64,000 nt of DNA from Promethearchaeota archaeon. Its GTDB lineage: Archaea > Asgardarchaeota > Lokiarchaeia > Sigyniarchaeales > SOKP01. Below the pieces are notes generated by a model. The model did not search any database. It was not told where the DNA came from and saw nothing but the letters and a program-made list of their open reading frames with translations. Within the stretch, counting starts at the first letter, position 1; each line of letters opens with the position of its first letter. Of this stretch, positions 28,315 to 37,499 are shown piece by piece. The position numbers and the translations under genes were made by a program. Where the stretch lies: positions 1-64,000 of the forward strand of contig JAGXNO010000002.1 of assembly GCA_019894975.1 (NCBI GenBank), given 5' to 3'.

Positions 28315-28896
28315 ATGCCTATAATTGAATATAATGGGAAAAAACCCCAGATAAGCCCAAATTCTTATGTGAGTCCCCAAAGTACCTTAATTGGAGATGT
28401 AAAAGTAAGTGATAATGCAGTTATTTGGCCAGGTTCGATCATTCGAGCAGAAAACTCACCAATTATCATAGGGGAATACTCTACGATTTTTGATGGGGTA
28501 ATGATGTTAACACGATCTCAAAGAAGCTCGATAAATATCGGTCGATATTGCATCATAGAGACGGGAGTAGCATTGTTGGGGTGCTTCATGGAAGATTATG
28601 TTCAAATAAAGGAAGGAACCTTAATCTATGAAGAAGCATCGATAGGAGAAGGTGTTATTATTATGAATGGGAGCCAAGTCCCACCCGGATTAACAATTCC
28701 CGCTCGTACCGTGATGAGAGGAATTCCAGTTGAATCTATTCGAGAGCAAACAAGAAATGATGTATTAAAACAAAAGGATAGAGCGGAAAATTACTCTCAA
28801 TTATTTATTAAGATTAAAAATCAACTTCCAAATGCTCAAGGATATATGCTAACCTTACCAGATTTCTTGAAACTAATGATAAAAAAAGAAGAATAA
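28315..28896 (+). CDS. Left-handed beta-helix protein (gamma carbonic anhydrase-like, non-catalytic)
   Basis: This ~193-residue protein has hexapeptide-repeat beta-helix turns (ISPNSYVSPQSTLIGDVKV, AVIWPGSIIRAENSPIIIG, CIIETGVALLG) and a C-terminal helix, as in the gamma carbonic anhydrase family. The three zinc-binding histidines expected in the family are absent: the usual HGC segment reads LLGCF and the earlier His turn reads MMLTRS. It is therefore probably not a carbonic anhydrase. The ATG at 28315 follows a GAAGGAA ribosome-binding site; the upstream TTG at 28300 is less likely. Confidence 0.82.
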   Translation: MPIIEYNGKKPQISPNSYVSPQSTLIGDVKVSDNAVIWPGSIIRAENSPIIIGEYSTIFDGVMMLTRSQRSSINIGRYCIIETGVALLGCFMEDYVQIKEGTLIYEEASIGEGVIIMNGSQVPPGLTIPARTVMRGIPVESIREQTRNDVLKQKDRAENYSQLFIKIKNQLPNAQGYMLTLPDFLKLMIKKEE

Positions 28897-28918
28897 AAAA
28901 AATATTTTTAAAATATAA

Positions 28919-29818
28919 TCATACCATTATATTTAGCATTTTGATCAGTTCTTTATATCTTGAACGAAGAGTCACTTCAGTTACCCCAACTAAATTTGCA
29001 ATTTCTTTTTGTGATACTCTCTTATCCTTCATTTTACAAACTAAATAAAGTGCTCCAGCACACAATCCTTTTGGATCTTTACCAGAAGTAGAAAATTTAG
29101 AGATAAATGTTTGTAAAATCTTAATTGTTCCATTTTCTGCGTCCGCATCTAACTCTAACTCTGCAATGAAGCGTGGAATAAGAGAAATTGGATCAGTGGA
29201 AGGTACTTTTAAATTTAGTTCTCTGATTAGAGTTCTGTAGCATCTTCTAACATTTTTCGCACTTATAGATGTTTGCTCTAGTATCTCTTGTAAAGTCCGA
29301 GGTATTTTTCTTTCCCTACACGCAAAATATAAGCAAGCAGCAACCATTCCATTAATTGACCTTCCTCTAAGAAGTTTCTTTTTAAATGCCTCAATATAAA
29401 GCCTTATAGCTGCTTTTTTCACATGGTTAGGTAAGTTTAAATTACTCCCGATTCTTTTTAATTCGGTAGTTGCGATTAGCATATTTCGCTTATCCCAAGT
29501 CATTCGAGAGTTCCATTTAGCAGCTCGTTTTAAATCAGGGCTTTTAATATTTGATTTATCAATTATAGTGCTTAATCCCATATCTGGTAAGAGAATAGAG
29601 ATTGGAGAACCTGTTCTTTCTCTACTTTCTTTTTCCTGTTTAGTAAATGCTCTTTTACCGCTATGCGAAATATCCACAATTCGTTCACTTATGACTAATC
29701 CACATTGTCCACAAACGATTTCTCCCCTTTCATGGAGTGGAATAACTTTACCCTCACATTCAGGGCATGAGTTTGAAAAATTACTTAAATCTGATTCTAT
29801 TTCCATAATATCAACCAT
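28919..29818 (-). CDS. tfb: Transcription initiation factor B (canonical TFB)
   Basis: This 299-residue TFIIB homologue has the zinc ribbon CPECEGKVI...CGQCGLVI at residues ~18-42, a B-finger/linker region (RAFTKQEKESRERTGSPIS, then SRMTWDKRN) and two cyclin folds, with GRSINGMVAACLYFACRE and KGLCAGALYLVCKM marking the repeats. It is closer to the family core than the paralogue at 5227 and is likely the general factor. It is convergent with the beta-helix gene, 22 bases away. Confidence 0.95.
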   Translation of the reverse strand: MVDIMEIESDLSNFSNSCPECEGKVIPLHERGEIVCGQCGLVISERIVDISHSGKRAFTKQEKESRERTGSPISILLPDMGLSTIIDKSNIKSPDLKRAAKWNSRMTWDKRNMLIATTELKRIGSNLNLPNHVKKAAIRLYIEAFKKKLLRGRSINGMVAACLYFACRERKIPRTLQEILEQTSISAKNVRRCYRTLIRELNLKVPSTDPISLIPRFIAELELDADAENGTIKILQTFISKFSTSGKDPKGLCAGALYLVCKMKDKRVSQKEIANLVGVTEVTLRSRYKELIKMLNIMV

Positions 29819-30078
29819 TTTATATTTTTATAACTACAAAAATTCCTTATACCCATATTTCTGTTGAAATTTAACCCGTATAACGCTTAGAAATTTGTTA
29901 AAATTACTCAAAATTTCACGTGACTGAAAATCGAATATAATCTCTGATGCAAATAATATATATATAAAAAGGTTATATAAATGTTTCGCTCTGGAGTTGG
30001 TTCTGTTTTTGAAGTAGTAATAAGTGATGAAAAGTTACATGGTTTTGATTTGTCGGAATACGAGGATAATATATTATC

Positions 30079-30714
30079 TTATAAAAAAAATGGAAGATAT
30101 GTAGTAAACCCAAATAAAATACATCCCATAATACCTGAAATTAAACTACCGAACACTCTCATGGGGTTGTTGATTAGCCGGTTATTATTTATTAGATACC
30201 ATAAACTTAATAATATAGTTAGAACTGACATCAAAGATCCAAATGCAAAGCAATAATATATGGTCTTCTCATGAGGATACTGAGAAACAGAAATATCCTT
30301 TATCCCATTCAAATAAAAAGGATCTATTCCCATAAAATCAATAAAATTGTAGATTAATCTATCAGGTAAAGGCTCTAAAATCCAAATAAAGAAGTAGGTT
30401 AAATAATTAAATAAGATTCCAAAAGCTAAGACAATATAAAGTGTACCCAGAATTAATCTTGGCTTAGTTAACACGTCTTCTTTTTTATCAATGCCACCTC
30501 TTGTTCTTGATTGTTGGTAAACACCTCTAAATCGCAACAATGTAAAAATTCCTATGAATAAAATTATAAAAACAAAAATATATTTGAGATATTTGGAAAA
30601 AATTAAAAAAAACTCATTGAAAGCAATACACCAATTCTCCAAGCCGTTGACTACGTCTTCTAGTATGTTTCCTGTAGGTTGGATTATGATATTAGATTTA
30701 AAACCATTAAACAT
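30079..30714 (-). CDS. Unknown membrane protein
   Basis: This 211-residue protein has about five hydrophobic segments (residues ~42-62, 85-112, 155-177, 185-210). A loop rich in Arg and Gly (QQSRTRGGIDKKED) lies between helices 1 and 2. It is not recognised. It stands alone between TFB and the MFS gene, which is divergent from it (170-base gap). Confidence 0.65.
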   Translation of the reverse strand: MFNGFKSNIIIQPTGNILEDVVNGLENWCIAFNEFFLIFSKYLKYIFVFIILFIGIFTLLRFRGVYQQSRTRGGIDKKEDVLTKPRLILGTLYIVLAFGILFNYLTYFFIWILEPLPDRLIYNFIDFMGIDPFYLNGIKDISVSQYPHEKTIYYCFAFGSLMSVLTILLSLWYLINNNRLINNPMRVFGSLISGIMGCILFGFTTYLPFFL

Positions 30715-30884
30715 TTCACAATAAGGTTAAGAATCTTGTATTTAAAGTCTACAAAATAATCATAAATACCGTAAAAAAAAGATTCCTAAAATTATTCTTT
30801 AAAACCACTTTTACAATCATTAAATCTGATCTATCCTACTTTTTGTTTTCTTTAAATAATCGTAATCCAACCTTAAATTGAATT

Positions 30885-32111
30885 ATGCTTAAATCAAAAA
30901 AACTAATGTCTAAATCTTATTTTAATGTAAATCACGTCTCGTTTGTATTTATTTATTTAGTTTATTCTTCAATTTTTGTTTTTCTTAACAATTATTTTCC
31001 AATTCTGTTTTTTGAGGTGTTAAATATTAATCGAATTATTCTTGCATTGATACAATTCTTAGCATATTCTGTCATACTTTTACGCCCCGTGTTTGCTTCA
31101 ATAACAGATAAATATAAAATTAATGGGTTTCAACGGAAGTATTATATTATCTTTTCAGGATATATTCTGGCAATACTGTATATGATAATGGGACTAACAT
31201 ATCGAAACATGATAATATTTGGGATTTTATTATTATTGGTGTTCTTGTCAGGAACTATGTTGGATGTTTCAACAAAATCACTTATTATGGATATCTCTCC
31301 AACAGATGAAATAAAAAGGAAAACTTTTTTCTTCGTTTTATGTGGTGATGCATTAGGTAGGTTCTTTCCCTTTCTTCTATATACTACATTGATTAATGAC
31401 GTATATTCAATTAATTCTTGGATGACCTTTTTCATTTTTAGCTATATGGTTCTATTCCCTCTTCTAGGTTTTTTACCATTCATAAATGAAAATGGTCACT
31501 CAAATCCAGAAATTAATAAAACCATGAATAATCCTGATTTAATTCGATCAGATAACAAATTACCAAACCAGAAGCTTAAAACCATCTTTATTCTGTTATG
31601 TATATTTACTTTCTTCGCTTTTAGCGATGCGATCTTTTCTTATCCTTTTTTTCCATGGTTACTAGGCAAATTTGGAGATATTAAGTTTAAAATTTTTAAT
31701 TTTTTACTCATCTTTTATTTTATATTAAGTATTTTAAGCTCAGCAGTGGGTGCATTTTTAATAAAAAAAATAAAGGCAAAGAAACTCATTTTTATTTCTA
31801 TGCCTTTGATCGGACTTATTTATACTTGCTATACTGTTGCCCCTTTCGCGATTTTTATCTTTTTGTATTTTTTAGGCTCATCAATAGCGATTATAACGAA
31901 TTTTAATATTTCAATCCTCATTATGAAATTTAGAAAAGGAAACAAATCTTTATATTTTCATGTAATTGCCACATTTAAAAACCTTAGTTTCTTCATTTTT
32001 ATCCCTTTAGGAACAATACTATCAAATTTTTTCATTACTGAACTTTTAATCATATTAGGAGCTATAATGTTGAATATTTCAATTATTCCATTGATCTTTA
32101 TTAAAATTTGA
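30885..32111 (+). CDS. Major facilitator superfamily transporter-like protein
   Basis: This 408-residue protein has about twelve hydrophobic helices in two halves, with a charged middle loop (GHSNPEINKTMNNPDLIRS). LRPVFASITDKYKINGFQRKYY resembles the MFS loop 2-3 motif (GxxxDRxGRR), and a D-V-S-T-K-S segment is like the folate/biopterin transporter group. The substrate is unknown. The start may be the first ATG (30885) or the one at residue 8. It has no co-directional neighbour before the gene-free 32 kb region. Confidence 0.7.
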   Translation: MLKSKKLMSKSYFNVNHVSFVFIYLVYSSIFVFLNNYFPILFFEVLNINRIILALIQFLAYSVILLRPVFASITDKYKINGFQRKYYIIFSGYILAILYMIMGLTYRNMIIFGILLLLVFLSGTMLDVSTKSLIMDISPTDEIKRKTFFFVLCGDALGRFFPFLLYTTLINDVYSINSWMTFFIFSYMVLFPLLGFLPFINENGHSNPEINKTMNNPDLIRSDNKLPNQKLKTIFILLCIFTFFAFSDAIFSYPFFPWLLGKFGDIKFKIFNFLLIFYFILSILSSAVGAFLIKKIKAKKLIFISMPLIGLIYTCYTVAPFAIFIFLYFLGSSIAIITNFNISILIMKFRKGNKSLYFHVIATFKNLSFFIFIPLGTILSNFFITELLIILGAIMLNISIIPLIFIKI

Positions 32112-32162
32112 ACGTATTTAAATCAAAACATAAATACATAAAAAGAAAATTCTACTAATTAT
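32112..32162. other. Gene-poor region left edge
   Basis: The 581-base gap 32112-32692 contains the twin micro-ORF units, a hairpin and a possible third degenerate unit, described separately. Bases 32463-32692 outside these are AT-rich with only a short weak pattern near 32537-32566. Confidence 0.5.
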
Positions 32163-32192
32163 CTATAGAAGTGTTTCTCCTGTGTGTGCCAT
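32163..32192 (-). CDS. Micro-ORF A (nine-residue peptide MAHTGETLL)
   Basis: On the minus strand ATG at 32192 opens a nine-codon frame ending in TAG, peptide MAHTGETLL. Its paralogue 200 bases away encodes MPHAGETLP. The two differ mainly by synonymous or conservative changes (CAC/CAT, GGA/GGT, ACA/ACT), which suggests selection on the peptide. A TATA-like element TTTATATA lies 66 bases upstream (about 32254-32263) and a hairpin (32212-32246) lies between it and the ORF. The ribosome-binding site is weak (GGGTTG). Translation is inferred from conservation only. Confidence 0.4.
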   Translation of the reverse strand: MAHTGETLL

Positions 32193-32211
32193 AAAAACAA
32201 CCCAAAAATTT

Positions 32212-32246
32212 CAGATTAATCAAATTAAGGGGAAAATAATAATCTG
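32212..32246 (-). ncRNA. Leader hairpin of micro-ORF unit A
   Basis: CAGATTA (32212-32218) pairs with TAATCTG (32240-32246), a 7-bp stem with a 21-base loop, placed between a TATA-like element (32254-32263, minus strand) and micro-ORF A. The placement matches the stem in unit B although the stem sequence differs. Confidence 0.35.
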
Positions 32247-32334
32247 ATATTAGATATATAAAGTACCAAAAATCTTTTAATCAGCAAAAATTTGATTTTC
32301 ATTTCGAGAAATATATGGGGTTAAAAAATATAGA

Positions 32335-32358
32335 GTAGGAATCCATGATGGATTCTAC
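32335..32358. terminator. Stem-loop downstream of micro-ORF B
   Basis: GTAGGAATCC (32335-32344) and GGATTCTAC (32350-32358) form a stem with one bulged G and a 5-base loop. On the minus strand it comes right after micro-ORF B and before unit A, where it could end the unit B transcript. It could also be a protein-binding site. Confidence 0.35.
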
Positions 32359-32365
32359 TGACCAT

Positions 32366-32395
32366 TTAAGGAAGAGTTTCACCTGCATGTGGCAT
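32366..32395 (-). CDS. Micro-ORF B (nine-residue peptide MPHAGETLP)
   Basis: On the minus strand ATG at 32395 opens a nine-codon frame ending in TAA, peptide MPHAGETLP. A strong Shine-Dalgarno GGAGG lies 9 bases before the ATG (32405-32409). A TATA-like GTTTATATAC is at about 32453-32462, 62 bases from the ATG, and a perfect hairpin TCCCATTAATTAATGGGA (32411-32428) lies between. The order and spacing match unit A. It could be a leader peptide, a small secreted signal or a small toxin; no known family is recognised. Confidence 0.45.
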   Translation of the reverse strand: MPHAGETLP

Positions 32396-32410
32396 TACGA
32401 CAAACCTCCT

Positions 32411-32428
32411 TCCCATTAATTAATGGGA
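32411..32428 (-). ncRNA. Leader hairpin of micro-ORF unit B
   Basis: TCCCATTAATTAATGGGA is a perfect self-complementary palindrome, extended by flanking ACC/GGT and GAC/GTC pairs (minus-strand GACTACC with GGTTTGTC). It sits in the leader of micro-ORF B just before the GGAGG site, so pairing could hide or expose the ribosome-binding site. Confidence 0.4.
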
Positions 32429-32692
32429 TGGTAGTCTAATATCTAAAGTAAAGTATATAAACTACGAGTAAAAATTGAGAGGTTTTTTAATTTAAAGTAA
32501 ATTAACATATAAATTCAAGACGAGTTCTTCTTCTAGTTAAGGAAATATTTCATTTCCCTGTTTGATGGATTCAGATTATTAAAATTAAAACTATTTCCCT
32601 TAAGTTCGATATAGTAAAATTATAAATATTTGATATGACTATTCAAAAAATAGAGATTTCTTAAAACAAAAGGTCATATTGATTTAGTATTT

Positions 32693-35600
32693 ATGTCTAA
32701 TTTTGTAGATATTAAAATTATTGAGCAGTTATTAAAAGTAAGTGATATTAACCAGATCCAATATCTTTTTGAAATTTTAATGAACAATGTTGTTGAATAT
32801 TTAGGATTACAACCAATTTATAAAAATGTTAAAATTAAAATACTTTTAGTAGAAAAACTTGAATCTAGTAAGAAATCCCATGTCTTAGATTTAGGTGTTA
32901 ACCGAATATATAGAAATAATTCTCAAATTCTAGAAATTTACGAAAAAGATAGAAAATTTTTACCATTCATTTTACTTCGGGAAGCTTTTTATAACTTTCT
33001 GCCAAGTGAAATAAAAGATAATAATATGATAAAGGTATATATCAACCAAATTGTTGAAAATAACCTTGAAAATGTGGTTGGGTTTAAAAACTGGCATAAT
33101 TCTCATAGAGATGCATTAGTTGATCAATACTTTTTAACTGCGCAGTTGGATAAATTGAAGAAATTTTTTAAAATAGAAACTTCTAAAGAGCATGAAACTC
33201 CGACTCAGTTCTTTTTTAATGAAGTACGGGTAAATGCATCAATAATCGGAAATAGAGAAATTAATAATTATTATGATGAATTATTTGAAAAATACATGTA
33301 TAAAACCTCAAAATCACTCTATAATGAAGATATTATTAAAACCCTCCTAATTCTTCTTAAAACCTTCACCAAAAATAAGAAATATGTGAGTATAACAGAT
33401 TATCTAGAATTATATAGAAATATGTTAGAAAATGAGGAAATTGAATCTACTTTAAGTTTAAGGAAGTTCTATGAAAATTTACAATGGATTAACAAATTTA
33501 CTTCAATTGCACCAAGTTACAATGTAGTTCATAATCTAATTGGATTATCTCCTATTTTTTGTGAATTGATTTTCAATCCTGTTTTAGAAAAACAACGAAT
33601 TATGAAACTCATAAGAAATCTACCATTCATGGCATCACCCAGAATCATAGAGAATAATTTTGGGTGTAGATTTGTGATTACATTTATCATTCCAACAACT
33701 TATCAAAATGATCTTGTAGATTATTTTAATAGATTACAAACTCTTGGTTATTTATATAGTAAACGAGTTATTTTATATAAAACAGTTTGGAACTTTCTAA
33801 ACTTAAATTATTATTTGGAAAGTCCTAACACTTCAAAAATTATTGATCCTTTATTAAAAAACTATAATAAGGATTTTGAGTGTGAACACAAAATAGAATT
33901 CACTAATGAGCGTAATTCGTATCCTCTCTCATTATTCAATTATATTATACTAGGACGAATAAGAGATTTCTCAGTTACTGGACTAACATTTGATAAACGA
34001 GTTGAAACTTTAAACGCTTTAAAAGAGGATATGGAAAATGAGTACAGAAAACAATTAAATTCTATTGAAAATTTTAGAGAAATCTTCAATAAGTTAATGC
34101 TTTCCCCAAAAACTAAGGAGGATTTCTTAAGTTTTCTTAACCAAAACCAAAAGCGGGGAATATTGGCTTTGCATGAAAACCTTCTCTCTATCCTGGAATT
34201 TTCTGCTTCAATTGAAAAATTAATTGCTAAAAATCCAACATTAATAAATTTGCATCAACTTAAATTATTTTTGGAGGAAAACAGTCTATCTCAAATTTTA
34301 GAAAAAAATTTGATTCTGAGAGACCATGATCTTAAGAAAGTTGTTTTCAATGATATTCTACCTAAGTATTTTAGATCAATCAACTTATACAGGCAAGAAC
34401 TATCAAATATTAGATTATTTTATGATTTAATTAGCTCATTTTTCAGTCTTAAAGTATTTAGTATAAAGGCAATAAATAATATTGTTCGAAATCCTCAAAT
34501 CATTGATGAAATTATTAAGAAAAAAGAAGAAAGAATTAGAAAAGCATTTAAACTTGTTAAATCAGGTAAAATTACTAATCAGAGAATCGAATCCGCCCTT
34601 GACGAACTCTTAACTCACGATCCACCCATAATTATTCCATTTTTGATAAATACAATTATGGTGAGCCAAATTGCTAAATTTTACCCTGAAATATGTCTAA
34701 AAAATTCAATTCGAATTCAAAAAACACTCAGGAAATTTAAAGCGTATTTCCCGAGGATACTAACTTCAAAAACAATAGATCTTGATACTAGAGAAAATTC
34801 AATACATTTACTCTGTTATTCTGTAAATTTTAAAGAAAAAGGGGATTTTATATCAAGTTTATATAATTTATTTGGAAAGGACATAATGACTGTACGTAGA
34901 AATTTTTGGAGAGGTTTGTATAGAATTTCAAAAATTAGAGCAAATGACTTTTATGATTTTGAAAACAAGCAATTTTTTTATACAAAAGATTTCTTTGAAC
35001 AATTTCTAGTTTATACAAGAAGTATTTTAGGTACCAATAAACTTATAAGCTTTAATAAGAAAGAAAATTCTTCCAGAGTATTTCAATTCTGGTCCCCAAG
35101 CGTTACTATGGAGAGTTTAGTTAATACTATAAAAAAAAGACTTTCTCATCAAAAGTTAAAATACAATTTTGACCTTATAAATAATCTCATAATGTTTCGA
35201 AATAATTTAGAATCTATTTTAATAAATCAAAAAACTTTTATGAACGTGAAATCCGCTGAATTTTACTCAACATATATAAAATCTATTAAATTCATACCTG
35301 CTTTTAGAGCCTTCGGTTTGGCAAAATATTATTTATATTTTTTTCCTCATGATTGGGACGAAATAGATATAAAACTTTTACTTATAAACTCCTTTCAAAG
35401 CATAAAATATCCGGCGCAAATTGATCCAAATCAACCCATATTCATTAAATCTCTCTTTCCTTATAGAACTCCAAATAAATCTTATATTAATTGGCTGATA
35501 CAATCAAAGAAAGCGATTCGAGAGTGCTGTCATTTCTTCATTAAGAAAGTTTATGATATAACTCATTTTGATCATAGTTTAAGCTCAAGAGGTTGGCATT

Positions 35601-36325
35601 ACTCATCTAATCGATTCAAAATTCACACACAAAATGTTTTATTTGACCCGAATTATACTCATCAAATGCAAAACATAAGGGAATTTGATATTGATGATTT
35701 TTCTAATTCAGAAGTGCATGGATTACAAACACCGGAGTTTGAAGCATTAACTCAGATATATAATAGACATTCAATAGATATTAAATCTTTCTTAGGAACG
35801 AATAAGTTTCCAACTATCAAAAATATTACTTCACTATTAAAAAAAAAGCTAATATTTCCCTACCTCAATTTAAAAAACTTGGATGTTCAAGATAAAATTA
35901 CTTTAATTCTTCCTAGTGTCAAAATTGATTTAAATAAAAAATTAGTTTCCATATTCAGTTTTTTTAATACGTGTCGAATATATGAAATTGAAGGAGATCT
36001 CTATATCCATGGTTTTCAAGAATTAAAATCATTTGAAACAGGATATATGATTGAGATTTGGTTTCCTAAATGTGAATTGGATGAATTTTTTGACGTCTTT
36101 GATTTATTATTTGAATTTCTAGAAATAAAGCACTACCTAATTTTAACAGATTTAGTCAACGGTGAAACTTTACTTAAAAACATATTTGGTGATTTAAAAT
36201 TCTTAAAGGATTATAATCCATTATTCAACCTTAAATGGAATAAAAAGGATAAAATTTGGATGAATCATAAGCTATTTACTAAGGATTTTGAGCCTATATA
36301 TCCAAATCTAATACCTAAAGATTGA
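32693..36325 (+). CDS. Giant orphan protein, 1210 residues
   Basis: This 1210-residue protein is not recognised. It is almost all alpha-helical with scattered beta strands, rich in Asn, Lys, Phe, Ile and Leu. There is no signal peptide, membrane helix, P-loop or obvious zinc-binding cluster. Its frame is intact over 3.6 kb, so it is under selection. There is no operon partner: a gene-free region precedes it and trm5 is convergent, 13 bases away. It could be a scaffold or tethering protein; this is a guess. Confidence 0.7.
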   Translation: MSNFVDIKIIEQLLKVSDINQIQYLFEILMNNVVEYLGLQPIYKNVKIKILLVEKLESSKKSHVLDLGVNRIYRNNSQILEIYEKDRKFLPFILLREAFYNFLPSEIKDNNMIKVYINQIVENNLENVVGFKNWHNSHRDALVDQYFLTAQLDKLKKFFKIETSKEHETPTQFFFNEVRVNASIIGNREINNYYDELFEKYMYKTSKSLYNEDIIKTLLILLKTFTKNKKYVSITDYLELYRNMLENEEIESTLSLRKFYENLQWINKFTSIAPSYNVVHNLIGLSPIFCELIFNPVLEKQRIMKLIRNLPFMASPRIIENNFGCRFVITFIIPTTYQNDLVDYFNRLQTLGYLYSKRVILYKTVWNFLNLNYYLESPNTSKIIDPLLKNYNKDFECEHKIEFTNERNSYPLSLFNYIILGRIRDFSVTGLTFDKRVETLNALKEDMENEYRKQLNSIENFREIFNKLMLSPKTKEDFLSFLNQNQKRGILALHENLLSILEFSASIEKLIAKNPTLINLHQLKLFLEENSLSQILEKNLILRDHDLKKVVFNDILPKYFRSINLYRQELSNIRLFYDLISSFFSLKVFSIKAINNIVRNPQIIDEIIKKKEERIRKAFKLVKSGKITNQRIESALDELLTHDPPIIIPFLINTIMVSQIAKFYPEICLKNSIRIQKTLRKFKAYFPRILTSKTIDLDTRENSIHLLCYSVNFKEKGDFISSLYNLFGKDIMTVRRNFWRGLYRISKIRANDFYDFENKQFFYTKDFFEQFLVYTRSILGTNKLISFNKKENSSRVFQFWSPSVTMESLVNTIKKRLSHQKLKYNFDLINNLIMFRNNLESILINQKTFMNVKSAEFYSTYIKSIKFIPAFRAFGLAKYYLYFFPHDWDEIDIKLLLINSFQSIKYPAQIDPNQPIFIKSLFPYRTPNKSYINWLIQSKKAIRECCHFFIKKVYDITHFDHSLSSRGWHYSSNRFKIHTQNVLFDPNYTHQMQNIREFDIDDFSNSEVHGLQTPEFEALTQIYNRHSIDIKSFLGTNKFPTIKNITSLLKKKLIFPYLNLKNLDVQDKITLILPSVKIDLNKKLVSIFSFFNTCRIYEIEGDLYIHGFQELKSFETGYMIEIWFPKCELDEFFDVFDLLFEFLEIKHYLILTDLVNGETLLKNIFGDLKFLKDYNPLFNLKWNKKDKIWMNHKLFTKDFEPIYPNLIPKD

Positions 36326-36338
36326 AAATATAACCAAT

Positions 36339-37499
36339 TTAAGAATTTGAGTATTTAATGTATAAGTCTAACACAATCAAATCCGCTTTAGGAGAGTAAG
36401 ATTTTACAATTTTCGAGTCAATTACTTCACCAATAATCCAATTTAACTCAATTAGCTTCCTATTCAAATCTTCTATTATTTTGTCTATTGGATCAGGCTT
36501 TTCTAAAAAATTATAGAAATGCAGCATTCCCCCTGATTTTTTCATTAAGAAACACGCTATATCAAGAAAATCAAAAGAATTTTCAGGCAAATTCATTATT
36601 ATACGGTCTACATTGTTAGCTAATTTTCTTCCTACTTGATTTGATGGAGAAATAAGCTCTTTAATATTAAAATTATATGGAAAAATCGTTCCTTTGAGTT
36701 TATTCAAAGAAATATTTCTTTTAAGAAAACCATAAGCAGCGGGATTTAAATCGAATGCATGAATTTCTACAGGATTTAATTTAGCTATTTGTATAGAAAA
36801 AGGACCTACTCCTGCAAACATATCTACAATTATTTCATTTTTACTTATATCACTTTCTGAAATTCTACGCCGTTCATAAACCAATCTTGGTGAAAAAAAG
36901 GTTTTTCTTATATCAAGTTGGAATATACAATTATTTTCTTTATGTTGTGTTTCAAGATTATTTTCACCACTCAAATAGACTAAATCTCTCAACCGGTAAG
37001 ATCCTTTGATTTCACTTTTTTTCTCAAACACAGATTGAACATTTTTATTTACTTCGATCACAGCTTCAGCCACAAGATTTTTAACTTCATTAAATTTATT
37101 ATTAGTGATTTGATCTGGTTTCTCAAACTCGAGAATTGCAATATTTCCAATAATATCATAAGATTTTGGAATTAGGCTTAAAAAATTAGGAGGAACCTTC
37201 CCTTTTAGTGCGTCTTCAAGAGTTTTATATTTGAAGTTTGGATTATAGATCCCTTCCTTGGAAACCAATTTAAATTGAATATGATTTTCTATCGCATTAA
37301 CTAATTTATCAATTACTTCTTTATTATCTACTAGAGGGAACAATATATCGTTATTCTTATGCTCAATTTTATACTTTTGGTCAATGATTGAGTCATCCTT
37401 AAATTGATCTTTTATAATTTGGATAAAATACTGAGCGTTTGTTTTTTTCAGCTTTAAAAAACTGATTTCTTCTTTTTTATTTAGGTTCTTGCTATTCAT
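36339..37499 (-). CDS. trm5: tRNA (guanine37-N1)-methyltransferase Trm5-like
   Basis: This 386-residue enzyme of the Met-10+/Trm5 family makes m1G37 (or wyosine precursor) next to the anticodon. An N-terminal domain (IPKSYDIIGNIAILEF at about residues 107-122) precedes a Rossmann methyltransferase with SAM motif VDMFAGVGPFSIQIAK near 225-240 and the catalytic-type motif MNLPEN. The length is normal for archaeal Trm5. It overlaps the DUF371 gene by 8 bases in a minus-strand operon with archaeosine TGT and AK6. Confidence 0.92.
   Translation of the reverse strand: MNSKNLNKKEEISFLKLKKTNAQYFIQIIKDQFKDDSIIDQKYKIEHKNNDILFPLVDNKEVIDKLVNAIENHIQFKLVSKEGIYNPNFKYKTLEDALKGKVPPNFLSLIPKSYDIIGNIAILEFEKPDQITNNKFNEVKNLVAEAVIEVNKNVQSVFEKKSEIKGSYRLRDLVYLSGENNLETQHKENNCIFQLDIRKTFFSPRLVYERRRISESDISKNEIIVDMFAGVGPFSIQIAKLNPVEIHAFDLNPAAYGFLKRNISLNKLKGTIFPYNFNIKELISPSNQVGRKLANNVDRIIMNLPENSFDFLDIACFLMKKSGGMLHFYNFLEKPDPIDKIIEDLNRKLIELNWIIGEVIDSKIVKSYSPKADLIVLDLYIKYSNS

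Noticed and set aside
29981-30256. 91-residue open frame on the plus strand
   Set aside because: Most of it is antisense to the membrane protein at 30079-30714, whose hydrophobic helices are more convincing; no ribosome-binding site or family.
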